Shown here in pieces: positions 1 through 6,272 of a stretch of 11,592 nt of DNA. Under the pieces are notes generated by a model. It was not told the DNA's origin and did not search any database. It worked only from the letters and a program-made list of their open reading frames with translations. Origin of the DNA: Thermodesulfovibrio sp. (lineage in GTDB: Bacteria; Nitrospirota; Thermodesulfovibrionia; Thermodesulfovibrionales; Thermodesulfovibrionaceae); the NCBI GenBank assembly GCA_026415595.1, contig JAOAGU010000032.1:1-11592 (forward strand), read 5' to 3'. The position numbers and the translations under genes are program-made. Positions within the stretch are counted from its first letter, which is position 1; each line of letters opens with the position of its first letter.

Positions 1-1151
1 ATTTTATTTGGCATTATTTCTAATGCCAATCTCTCTTTCAGTTCGTTAACAGCAGTTTCATTTGGTGAAAGATGATGGTTTATATGAATTTTTGCATTTT
101 TAATAGCCATTTCAAGGATACCCTTTTCCTCTTCGTTTTCAGGAGTTTTTATCTGAACTAATATTTCACCTCTTTCAGAGAGCCATTTTTTTATTTCTTT
201 ATAATTTTCAGGCATTTGTTCTAAGAGGATTATTGGTGGAGGAAGAAGGGATTCCTTGGAATAAAGAGATTCTAAAACAGAAAGTGTTAGTTCTGAAAGA
301 TTTTCGTATACTGCTTTTTTAATTAGATAATCTTTTGACCCTACTAAAACACCATTTCTTATAAAAAGAACATTGACGGAAACATTTATATTATTTACAT
401 AAATTCCAATTACATCTATATCTTGCAATCTATGGGATACAACTCTTTGTTGCTCAAAAATTCTTTCAAGTCTTTTGATCTGGTCTCTAACTTTTGCTGC
501 TTCTTCAAATTTTAATTCTTCACTTAATTTTAGCATTTTATCCTTTAATTTTTCTAAAAGTTCTTTTCTTTGTCCCTTGAGAAACATTATTACAGTCTCT
601 ACTCCTTTAAGATATTCCTCTTTTGTAATTTTCCCAGCACATGGTGCAGGACATCTTTTCATCTGAAACTGGACACAAGGTCTCATAGGTTTGCTTAGAT
701 TATATTTACAAGTTCGTATGGGGAAATTTCTTCTAATAAATGATAGAGCTTCCCACATTGACTGAGCTGGGACATAAGGACCAAAATATAAATTGCCATC
801 TCTTTTTATTTTACGTACAACCTCTATTTTAGGCCATTCTTCCTTCATGGTAATTTTTAGATAAGGGTAATTTTTATCATCTCTTAAAAGTATGTTAAAT
901 GGAGGTTTATATTTTTTTATTAAGCTTGCTTCAAGAACCAAGGCTTCAAATTCATTTGAGGTTACAATGTAGGATAAATCATTAACGAGTTGCATCATTT
1001 TGGTCTTTCTTGTATCAAGCTCTTCTTTTTTAAGATAACTCCGGAGTCTGTTTCTTAGATTCTTTGCTTTTCCTACATATAAAACCTTGCCTTTTTTATC
1101 TTTGAATATGTATACTCCCGAAAGGTTAGAAATTTTTGAAATTTCTATCAT
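1..1151 (-). CDS. uvrC: UvrABC excinuclease subunit C, N-terminal part (cut by window edge)
   Basis: UvrC makes the incisions on either side of bulky DNA lesions after UvrA/UvrB have located the damage. I translated the minus strand from the ATG at 1149-1151 and found it open to the window edge (383 codons plus 2 bases). Residues about 12-90 are the GIY-YIG nuclease domain: GVY at 12-14, YVGKAKNLRNR at 25-35 and the family's catalytic Glu in LVLEAS (E74). Four cysteines, C148, C159, C167 and C171 (RTC, RPC, RCPAPC), match the 4Fe-4S cluster ligands of bacterial UvrC. A UVR motif that binds UvrB lies at about 199-234 (LKFEEAAKVRDQI). The RNase H-like 5' nuclease core and HhH tail of a roughly 600-residue UvrC lie outside the window. 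There is no Shine-Dalgarno before the ATG, and a TATAAT sits 6 nt upstream, so the mRNA may be leaderless. Divergent from atpB. Confidence 0.96.
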   Translation of the reverse strand, partial: MIEISKISNLSGVYIFKDKKGKVLYVGKAKNLRNRLRSYLKKEELDTRKTKMMQLVNDLSYIVTSNEFEALVLEASLIKKYKPPFNILLRDDKNYPYLKITMKEEWPKIEVVRKIKRDGNLYFGPYVPAQSMWEALSFIRRNFPIRTCKYNLSKPMRPCVQFQMKRCPAPCAGKITKEEYLKGVETVIMFLKGQRKELLEKLKDKMLKLSEELKFEEAAKVRDQIKRLERIFEQQRVVSHRLQDIDVIGIYVNNINVSVNVLFIRNGVLVGSKDYLIKKAVYENLSELTLSVLESLYSKESLLPPPIILLEQMPENYKEIKKWLSERGEILVQIKTPENEEEKGILEMAIKNAKIHINHHLSPNETAVNELKERLALEIMPNK

Positions 1152-1157
1152 AAATAT

Positions 1158-1163
1158 ATTATA
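1158..1163 (-). promoter_or_regulatory. Putative -10 of uvrC, positioned for a leaderless mRNA
   Basis: On the minus strand a perfect TATAAT lies at 1163-1158, followed by 6 nt and then the uvrC ATG. Initiation about 7 nt after the -10 would start transcription at or next to the A of ATG. No convincing -35 is visible 17 nt upstream. Any -35 contacts would overlap the -35 of the divergent atpB promoter, so the two promoters may interfere. Inferred from sequence only. Confidence 0.5.
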
Positions 1164-1175
1164 TTAATTTCACTC

Positions 1176-1204
1176 TTGACATTTAGAGGTTTTTTGTGTA
1201 TTAT
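1176..1204 (+). promoter_or_regulatory. Near-consensus sigma-70 promoter of atpB-atpE
   Basis: TTGACA at 1176-1181 and TATTAT at 1199-1204 are separated by exactly 17 bp. This is a full-consensus -35 and a 5/6 -10. Transcription would start near 1211, leaving a leader of about 25 nt that holds the strong Shine-Dalgarno AAAGGAGG (1223-1230) 6 nt before the GTG start of atpB. It is the strongest-looking -35/-10 promoter in the window, as expected for an ATP synthase operon. Confidence 0.8.
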
Positions 1205-1236
1205 AACTTAAATTATTTTTAGAAAGGAGGCTTACC

Positions 1237-1914
1237 GTGGAAGCACCAACCTTTTTACACATGTTATTCCCTTCTATCCCGCCCTATGTTAGCTATTCTT
1301 GGTTGGCTATGGGTTTTATTATTGTGGTAGCCTTTGTAGTAAAAAACAGTCTTAAGATTGTTCCAGAAGGTGTTCAGAATGTGGTGGAAGTTCTAATGGA
1401 ATTTCTGAGAGGGCAGGCTTTGACGTGCATTGGACATCATTGGGGAGATAAATTTTTGCCTCTTTTAGGCACACTTTTTATTTATATTTTAGTATGCAAT
1501 TTATTTGGTCTTATTCCCGGATTTGAATCCCCAACGTCTAATGTAAACATGACCTTTTCCATGGCGATTCCTGTGTTTGTTATCTATCAGTTTATGGGCT
1601 TTAAGGTACATGGAATTCGCTACTTAGAGCACTTTCTCGGTCCTATTAGAAGTATTTATGCAATCCCTTTCATGATGTTTATGTTTATTGTTGAGTGGGT
1701 AACTCACTTAGCAAGACCTTTAACCCTTGGTGTTCGACTTTTTGGTAATATGTTTGGTAAACATCTTCTTTTAATGGTTCTTGGAATTCTTGCTCCATTA
1801 GTAGTTCCTGTTGCATTTCTCTGCTTAGGTACATTGGTTAGCGTACTTCAGGCATATGTCTTTATGTTGCTTACAGCTGTTTATATAGCAGGCTCAGTTG
1901 AAGAGTCGCACTAA
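1237..1914 (+). CDS. atpB: F-type ATP synthase Fo subunit a
   Basis: Subunit a is the membrane stator that forms the two proton half-channels against the rotating c-ring. The protein has 225 residues with five or so hydrophobic segments. The diagnostic helix reads LGVRLFGNMFGKH (164-176): R167 is the essential arginine (R210 in E. coli) and N171 matches N214. The position equivalent to E. coli E219 is H176. The last helix carries LQAYVFMLLTAVYI, with Q205 matching Q252. The upstream PFMMFMFIVEW segment is also typical. The start is GTG at 1237, chosen because AAAGGAGG lies 6 nt before it and alignment begins here. It forms an operon with atpE 27 bp downstream. No atpI, atpF or F1 gene is adjacent, so the remaining subunits must be encoded elsewhere. 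Confidence 0.97.
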   Translation: MEAPTFLHMLFPSIPPYVSYSWLAMGFIIVVAFVVKNSLKIVPEGVQNVVEVLMEFLRGQALTCIGHHWGDKFLPLLGTLFIYILVCNLFGLIPGFESPTSNVNMTFSMAIPVFVIYQFMGFKVHGIRYLEHFLGPIRSIYAIPFMMFMFIVEWVTHLARPLTLGVRLFGNMFGKHLLLMVLGILAPLVVPVAFLCLGTLVSVLQAYVFMLLTAVYIAGSVEESH

Positions 1915-1941
1915 AATCACTAAAGAAAGGAGGAGAGTATA

Positions 1942-2274
1942 ATGAGAAAGTCTTTCGTAGTTCTATTCACTGTTCTCGTCCTGGTTCTTTCTGCCTCTGC
2001 AGTATTTGCTGCTGAAGCAGACACAGCAAAGCTGAGTTATTATGGATGGGCAACAGCTGGTGCATTAATTGGACTTGGTGCTGCAGCATGTGGTGGCGGA
2101 GTTGGAATGGGACAGGGTCTCAGAGGTATGGTTGAGGGTGCAGCAAGAAACCCTGGAGTCTCAGGAAAGCTTATGACATTCTTTATCATCGGTCTTGCAT
2201 TGATTGAGTCTCTTGTCATTTATGTTCTCGTATTTGTTCTTATTACCTTCTACGCAAATCCTTTTGTGAAGTAA
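1942..2274 (+). CDS. atpE: F-type ATP synthase Fo subunit c with N-terminal signal peptide
   Basis: The c subunit is the proteolipid of the rotor ring and carries the ion-binding carboxylate. The 110-residue product is about 30 longer than a typical c subunit. The extra part, MRKSFVVLFTVLVLVLSASA plus VFA, is a standard signal peptide with predicted cleavage after VFA at 22-24. Helix 1 is glycine-rich (about 36-63), the polar loop is EGAARNP (65-71), and helix 2 holds the carboxylate E89 in GLALIES (84-90). The C-terminal YANPFV is common in the family. A signal-peptide-bearing c subunit is known from Aquifex aeolicus, where it helps membrane insertion. S90 after E89 fits Na+-type rings, but the position of the Na+-type helix-1 Gln is M56, so proton coupling is more likely. 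The Shine-Dalgarno GGAGG (1929-1933) is 8 nt from ATG. Confidence 0.97.
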   Translation: MRKSFVVLFTVLVLVLSASAVFAAEADTAKLSYYGWATAGALIGLGAAACGGGVGMGQGLRGMVEGAARNPGVSGKLMTFFIIGLALIESLVIYVLVFVLITFYANPFVK

Positions 2275-2294
2275 TTTTTTCTTTCATTTTTCTC

Positions 2295-2324
2295 AAAAAA
2301 AGGGGGAGCAAAAGCCCCCTTTTT
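2295..2324. terminator. Bidirectional Rho-independent terminator between atpE and the converging operon
   Basis: A run of A (2295-2301) and GGGGG (2302-2306) faces CCCCC (2315-2319) and TTTTT (2320-2324) across an 8-nt loop. Read on plus it ends atpE 20 nt after the stop codon. Read on minus the A-run becomes the U-tract for the operon converging from the right, whose last stop codon is at 2414. The remaining bases, 2325-2413, are AT-rich and I see nothing else in them. Confidence 0.88.
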
Positions 2325-2413
2325 ATTTGATAACTTCTTCCAATACAGAAAATAAAATGGAGCTTTAAAGAAATATCAGAATTTTTAACTTCTATTTGTA
2401 ATTAGAGAGTATA

Positions 2414-3091
2414 TTAGTTGTGTGTAGGAAGGTTTAGTATATATGCCTTTTCTCCGTGATTGAGAATTTCTAACATAGCAGTAAGAGATTTTAAATGGAA
2501 AATGTCAAAGGCTTCATGATTTTTTAAGTCTCCCATGTTAAAGGCAGAGAGAAAAATAAATGATTTGTATAATTTTTTTGAAGTTTTTAGAGAAACAATT
2601 GGCTTTACTATTGTTTGTTCAAAAAAACTATCACTTATTTTTCGTACCTTTTTATTAATGGTCATTATCTGAAGCCAGTAAAACCTGTCAACTATTCTAT
2701 CTGCTTTTAATTCAAAAATCATGTGTTGAAGGGGATTCAAATTTTTAATATCGTGATGAAGAATAGCATCTGCAGCTAAATGGGTTAAAAATCCATAGGC
2801 AAATGCTTTTTCTTCTTGAGTCTTTGCTTCCTGAAGAAGATTCAGTCCAGTTTTCCATGAATGGGGATTTTTTTCATCGGGAAGATATTTTTTACCTATT
2901 ACTGTATCAGGTATGATATTACCGTACATGAAATATTCCCTGTAAATTTTTATAACTGGAAGTATTGATAAAGGAATAAAATGAGATAGATTAAATATTT
3001 GTTGGGAGAGATAGACGTGAGTTAATGGTCCCCATGCATAGGAGATTTCTGGTATAAAAAATATCAAGAAAACTGATATAATCCAAAGCAT
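2414..3091 (-). CDS. Secreted zinc-dependent phospholipase C / S1-P1 nuclease-fold protein
   Basis: Numbered from the ATG at 3089-3091 (225 residues). A 19-residue signal peptide (MLWIISVFLIFFIPEISYA) is followed directly by WGPLTH. In the trinuclear zinc phospholipase C family the mature N-terminal Trp and a nearby His bind zinc, and the full ligand pattern appears here: W20, H25, D62 (GNIIPD), H77 (PHSW), H104 and D108 (LTHLAAD), H112 or H113, H123 and E127 (HMIFE). It is therefore probably an active extracytoplasmic zinc enzyme; whether it acts on phospholipid or something else cannot be told. TGATG at 3089-3093 overlaps its start with the pth stop, which suggests translational coupling. 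An in-frame TTG at 3092-3094 is an alternative start. The slot after pth is commonly filled by ychF, which is missing. The C-terminal third has no recognisable motif. Confidence 0.8.
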   Translation of the reverse strand: MLWIISVFLIFFIPEISYAWGPLTHVYLSQQIFNLSHFIPLSILPVIKIYREYFMYGNIIPDTVIGKKYLPDEKNPHSWKTGLNLLQEAKTQEEKAFAYGFLTHLAADAILHHDIKNLNPLQHMIFELKADRIVDRFYWLQIMTINKKVRKISDSFFEQTIVKPIVSLKTSKKLYKSFIFLSAFNMGDLKNHEAFDIFHLKSLTAMLEILNHGEKAYILNLPTHN

Positions 3092-3660
3092 CAATAGCCC
3101 TCTTTATTGTAAAGATTCATAGCCTTATCAACACCTTCAATAAGTATTGTAACAATAGAGTCTACTGCATGCAAAATTTTTTGTTTTATTATGGTTTTTT
3201 GCTCTTTTGAAAAGGGGCTTAATACGTAATCAGATACTTCAATTTCCCCTTCCTTACCAATACCAATCTTAACACGAATAAAGTCCTTTGTTCCTAAATG
3301 GTCAATAATAGACTGTACACCTTTGTGTCCACCAGAAGAACCGTTTTTTTTGATTTTTATTCTTCCAACTGGCAGGTCAATGTCATCGTGAATAACTATA
3401 AGAGAATCAGGAAGATTTTTCAATATTCTATCATCGGCTATTTTCCTAACTGCTCTTCCGCTTAAGTTCATATAAGTCAAAGGTTTCATCAAGATGATTT
3501 CTTTATCATCAATTCTACCCTTGCTTATCATATACTCATCAAGTGTATCAAAATTTAAGTCATATTTATCTGCTAATTTGTCAACTACCATGAACCCTAC
3601 ATTGTGCCTTGTTTTACTGAATTTTCTTCCTGGATTCCCTAATCCTACAATAAGAATCAT
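3091..3660 (-). CDS. pth: Peptidyl-tRNA hydrolase
   Basis: Pth cleaves the ester bond of peptidyl-tRNAs that drop off the ribosome, recycling tRNA in the cytoplasm. The 189-residue length is normal. Family motifs are VGLGNPG (5-11, N9), TRHNVGF with catalytic H19, KPLTYMNLSG (59-68, M64-N65), HDDIDLP with D92, and SSGGHKG (108-114). At the position of E. coli N114 the residue is K113, a variant I believe also occurs in other bacterial Pth proteins. The start is ATG at 3660. The Shine-Dalgarno is only moderate (GGAAGAAGAG, about 12-20 nt upstream, overlapping the end of rplY), so translation may be partly coupled to rplY, whose stop lies 8 nt upstream. The 3' end overlaps the phospholipase-like gene. 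Confidence 0.97.
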   Translation of the reverse strand: MILIVGLGNPGRKFSKTRHNVGFMVVDKLADKYDLNFDTLDEYMISKGRIDDKEIILMKPLTYMNLSGRAVRKIADDRILKNLPDSLIVIHDDIDLPVGRIKIKKNGSSGGHKGVQSIIDHLGTKDFIRVKIGIGKEGEIEVSDYVLSPFSKEQKTIIKQKILHAVDSIVTILIEGVDKAMNLYNKEGY

Positions 3661-3668
3661 TCAAATTT

Positions 3669-4304
3669 TTACTCTTCTTCCTTAGCTTTCTTGCCTTTCT
3701 TTATAACCTCTGGTTCTACTATCTCTTCTGTTGATGGAACTATTTCTTCCTCAGCCTCTATTGTTAAAGTAGCTATGACCTCATCAGGATTTGATAGGAC
3801 TTTTATGCCATGTTCAAATTTTATATCTCTTACATGGATTGCGTCTCCAACTTCTAACTGAGAAACGTCAACTTCAATATGGCCAGGTATTTTTTCTGGA
3901 ATTGCTTCAATTTCAATTTCAGATATTCCATGTTGTAGAATTCCTTTATCCTGCTTTACGCCAATAGGTTCTCCTATCAAGACAACAGGTACGGTTACTC
4001 TGATTTTCTCTGTAGCACTAACCTCCATAAAGTCAACATGTAGTAATTTGTCAGTAACTGGGTCTACATGATAATCTTGAAGAATTGCTTGCTTTTCGCC
4101 ATCTTCAAATTTTAGAGTGACAAACAATTTTTCTCTTGTAGCAATATTCATGAATGGAATCATCTCTTTTGAAGCAATCTGGATAGGTTCTGATTTATTA
4201 CCTTTATAAATTATACAGGGAATGAATCCCCCTTTTCTCAATTGTCTTGCTGCACCCTTTCCTGTTTTTTCTCTTTTTACGGCATTTAGAACTACTTTTT
4301 CCAT
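3669..4304 (-). CDS. rplY: 50S ribosomal protein L25, long Ctc/TL5 type
   Basis: L25 binds 5S rRNA in the central protuberance of the large subunit. Residues about 1-92 form the L25 domain (AVKREKTGKGAARQLRKGG; YHVDPVTDKLLHVDF near 78-92). Residues about 95-185 form the second beta domain found in Ctc/TL5 proteins (VPVVLIGEPIGVKQDKGIL; IPEKIPGHIEVDVSQLEVGD). The remaining tail is rich in Glu then Lys and is probably disordered. At 211 residues it is the long two-domain type, unlike the 94-residue E. coli L25. The Shine-Dalgarno GGGAGGAG (4318-4311) starts one base after the prs stop codon, so the prs-rplY gap is just the ribosome binding site. This prs-rplY-pth order is widely conserved. Confidence 0.97.
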   Translation of the reverse strand: MEKVVLNAVKREKTGKGAARQLRKGGFIPCIIYKGNKSEPIQIASKEMIPFMNIATREKLFVTLKFEDGEKQAILQDYHVDPVTDKLLHVDFMEVSATEKIRVTVPVVLIGEPIGVKQDKGILQHGISEIEIEAIPEKIPGHIEVDVSQLEVGDAIHVRDIKFEHGIKVLSNPDEVIATLTIEAEEEIVPSTEEIVEPEVIKKGKKAKEEE

Positions 4305-4319
4305 TTTTTACTCCTCCCT

Positions 4320-5264
4320 TTAAACAAATAGTGAGCTTATTGAAGTTTCTTCGTTAATTCGCTTTATTGCTTCACCTAAAAGATGAGCAACTGTAAGTAC
4401 TTCTATTTTAGGACATCTATCTTTTTTGTCCTCAATAGGAATTGTATCGGTAATAATTACCTTTTCAAGAACAGAGTTATTAAGTCTATCAATAGCAGGA
4501 CCGGATAGAACGCCATGAGTTGCTGCAGCAAAAACTCTTTTTGCTCCCTTTTCTTTCAAGGCTGCTGCTGCCTGAGTAATTGTTCCTGCTGTATCAATCA
4601 TGTCGTCAATAAGCAGAGCATCTTTGTCCTTAACATCACCAATTACATGCATTATTTTAGATACATTTGGAGCGTCTCTTCTTTTATCAACTATAGCAAG
4701 AGGAGCATTGATTTTTTTTGCAAATACTCTTGCTCTCTCTGTACCGCCTGCATCAGGAGATACAACAATTATGTGGTCAAGGAGATCATTTTTCTTTAAA
4801 TAATCTAAAACTACCGGTATTGCGAGAAGATGGTCAACTGGTATATCAAAAAAACCCTGAATTTGGCCAGCATGTAAATCAACAGAAAGCACTCTATTTG
4901 CCCCAGCAACAGTAATCAAATTGGCAACAAGCTTGGCTGATATAGGAACTCTTGGTTGAACCTTTCTGTCTTGTCTTGCATATCCGTAATATGGAATAAC
5001 AGCTGTTATTCTTCTTGCAGAAGCTCTTTTAAGGGCATCAATGATAAGCAGAAGTTCCATTAAATTTTGATTTACAGGCGTACATGTGGACTGAATAACA
5101 AAGGCATCTGAACCTCTGATATTTTCCTTAATCTGAACCATTATTTCACCATCACTAAAGCTTGTTACAGCAGTTTCTGTAATCGGAATTTTAAGATAGT
5201 TGCTTACTTTTTGAGCAAGTTCAGGATTAGAATTTCCAGTAATTAGACGTATTCCATCTGGCAT
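4320..5264 (-). CDS. prs: Ribose-phosphate pyrophosphokinase (PRPP synthetase)
   Basis: Makes 5-phosphoribosyl 1-diphosphate from ribose 5-phosphate and ATP, feeding purine, pyrimidine, NAD, His and Trp synthesis. The 314-residue length is normal for the class I enzyme. Visible motifs are FSDGEIMVQIKENIRG (36-51), YYGYARQDRK (92-101) of the ATP site, VDLHAGQIQGFFDIPVDHL (128-146) with the metal-binding H131, VVSPDAGGTERA (167-178), the flexible catalytic loop KRRD (194-197), and the PRPP-binding signature LLIDDMIDTAGT (217-228). The Shine-Dalgarno AGGAG is 8 nt from the ATG. A terminator-like hairpin separates it from tRNA-Gln upstream, which may set its expression relative to the tRNA. rplY follows after 15 nt. 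Confidence 0.98.
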   Translation of the reverse strand: MPDGIRLITGNSNPELAQKVSNYLKIPITETAVTSFSDGEIMVQIKENIRGSDAFVIQSTCTPVNQNLMELLLIIDALKRASARRITAVIPYYGYARQDRKVQPRVPISAKLVANLITVAGANRVLSVDLHAGQIQGFFDIPVDHLLAIPVVLDYLKKNDLLDHIIVVSPDAGGTERARVFAKKINAPLAIVDKRRDAPNVSKIMHVIGDVKDKDALLIDDMIDTAGTITQAAAALKEKGAKRVFAAATHGVLSGPAIDRLNNSVLEKVIITDTIPIEDKKDRCPKIEVLTVAHLLGEAIKRINEETSISSLFV

Positions 5265-5280
5265 TTTTTAATCTCCTAAA

Positions 5281-5307
5281 AATAAAAATTACCCTCTTTC
5301 AGAGGGT
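5281..5307 (-). terminator. Terminator-like hairpin between tRNA-Gln and prs (possible attenuator or processing site)
   Basis: ACCCTC (5291-5296) pairs with GAGGGT (5302-5307) around a 5-nt loop. In the minus direction the stem is followed by AATTTTTATTTTT and then the prs Shine-Dalgarno (5277-5273). The 6-bp stem and interrupted U-rich tail suggest a partial terminator or an RNA-processing site after the tRNA rather than a full stop, because prs has no other obvious promoter. Read on plus, the stem is followed by T5308-T5312 and would also terminate antisense transcription. Confidence 0.55.
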
Positions 5308-5317
5308 TTTTTATTTA

Positions 5318-5389
5318 CTGGGGAGGCAGGATTCGAACCTGCGAATGGCGGATCCAAAATCCGCTGCCTTGCCGCTTGGCGACTCCCCA
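5318..5389 (-). tRNA. trnQ: tRNA-Gln (anticodon UUG), CCA not encoded
   Basis: The minus strand folds as a complete cloverleaf. The acceptor is TGGGGAG / CTCCCCA (7 bp), the D stem GCC/GGC, the anticodon stem GCGGA/TCCGC with loop TTTTGGA giving anticodon TTG, and the T arm GCAGG-TTCGAAT-CCTGC. The discriminator is G, and the next bases are TAA, so CCA must be added after transcription. It lies between ispE (34 nt upstream) and prs, a position conserved in many bacteria. I see no convincing promoter in the 34-nt gap, so it is probably cut out of the operon transcript. Confidence 0.97.
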
Positions 5390-5423
5390 ATTATTTTTTA
5401 TCAATCTAAAATCAAACTTACCA

Positions 5424-6272
5424 TTAAGAAACAAGAGTTTGAACAACTTTAACCCAATATCCATTAAATCTTTCAGCGGCAGATAAAGCTTCCTCTTTGC
5501 TTTTAAAGAGACCAAAAACTGTAGAACCGCTTCCACTCATCAGGCTAACCACTGCACCTACCTTTAATAATCTCTTTTTCAACCTATCTATCTCCGGATA
5601 TCTTTTTATAACAGGTTTTTCAAGGTCATTCCAGAGATAAAAACTATCAATAACTCCCTTGCAAATCAGCTCATATAACTGCCAAGTATTATTATTTATC
5701 TTTTCATAATTTTCTGTCAATTGACTTTTTATCTCAATGGAATCATACGCCCACTTTGTAGAAATACCAAACGGAGGTTTTACTAATAGAAGATTATAAG
5801 ATTTTTGTATTTTGAGAGGTTTTATTATTTCACCCCTTCCTTCTATGATGCAAATAGGAAGATGAAAGAAAAAGGAAACATCACTCCCTAAGGATGTTCC
5901 TAATTTTTGAAGTTCTTGAGAATTTAAATTAAGCCCCCATAATTCATTTAGAGTTTTAAGGGTCGCAGAGACATCAGAGCTCCCCCCTGCTAATCCTGCT
6001 CCAATAGGAATTTCTTTTTTTAAAGTTATTTTTACTCCTTTTTTTATTCCAGTATACTCCTGTAATGCTTTTACAGATTTGTAAACAAGATTATTTTCCA
6101 ATTTAATGGGAGCATTACAGATAATTTCTATTTCTTCTGATTCTTCAAATATCAGAGTATCATATAAATCTATAGCCTGAATAAGTGAGATTATATCGTG
6201 ATACCCATCAGGTCTTTTCTTTAAAACAGATAGCGACCAATTTATCTTGGCAGGGGTTTTTATTGTTAACAT
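5424..6272 (-). CDS. ispE: 4-diphosphocytidyl-2-C-methyl-D-erythritol kinase
   Basis: A GHMP-family kinase that phosphorylates CDP-methylerythritol at the 2-hydroxyl in the MEP (non-mevalonate) isoprenoid pathway. Length 282 is normal. Motifs: PAKINWSLSV at 7-16 with catalytic K9, RPDGYH (20-25), the glycine-rich ATP loop PIGAGLAGGSSD (89-100), GSDVSFF (129-135) with catalytic D131, and the C-terminal MSGSGSTVFGLF motif. The ATG at 6272 overlaps the TAA of the TPR gene as TAATG, so ribosomes finishing the TPR protein can restart directly. No separate Shine-Dalgarno is obvious, because the 3' end of the TPR gene is A-rich there. tRNA-Gln follows. Confidence 0.97.
   Translation of the reverse strand: MLTIKTPAKINWSLSVLKKRPDGYHDIISLIQAIDLYDTLIFEESEEIEIICNAPIKLENNLVYKSVKALQEYTGIKKGVKITLKKEIPIGAGLAGGSSDVSATLKTLNELWGLNLNSQELQKLGTSLGSDVSFFFHLPICIIEGRGEIIKPLKIQKSYNLLLVKPPFGISTKWAYDSIEIKSQLTENYEKINNNTWQLYELICKGVIDSFYLWNDLEKPVIKRYPEIDRLKKRLLKVGAVVSLMSGSGSTVFGLFKSKEEALSAAERFNGYWVKVVQTLVS

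Noticed and set aside
2325..2413. Possible small RNA or gene in the gap after atpE
   Set aside because: AT-rich with no promoter, stem or frame of note. It is the spacer between two converging operons.
3494..3685. Plus-strand open frame opposite pth
   Set aside because: Antisense shadow of pth with no ribosome binding site.
4515..4799. Plus-strand open frame opposite prs, rich in Cys and Ser
   Set aside because: It is the antisense shadow of a well-conserved prs gene, with no Shine-Dalgarno or promoter and an unnatural composition.
5390..5423. Independent promoter for tRNA-Gln
   Set aside because: Only weak AT-rich hexamers are present, with no acceptable -35/-10 pair. Operon readthrough is more likely.
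5315..5536. Minus-strand open frame running through the end of ispE and tRNA-Gln
   Set aside because: It overlaps the tRNA and ispE in another frame. The cloverleaf and GHMP kinase motifs explain the sequence fully.
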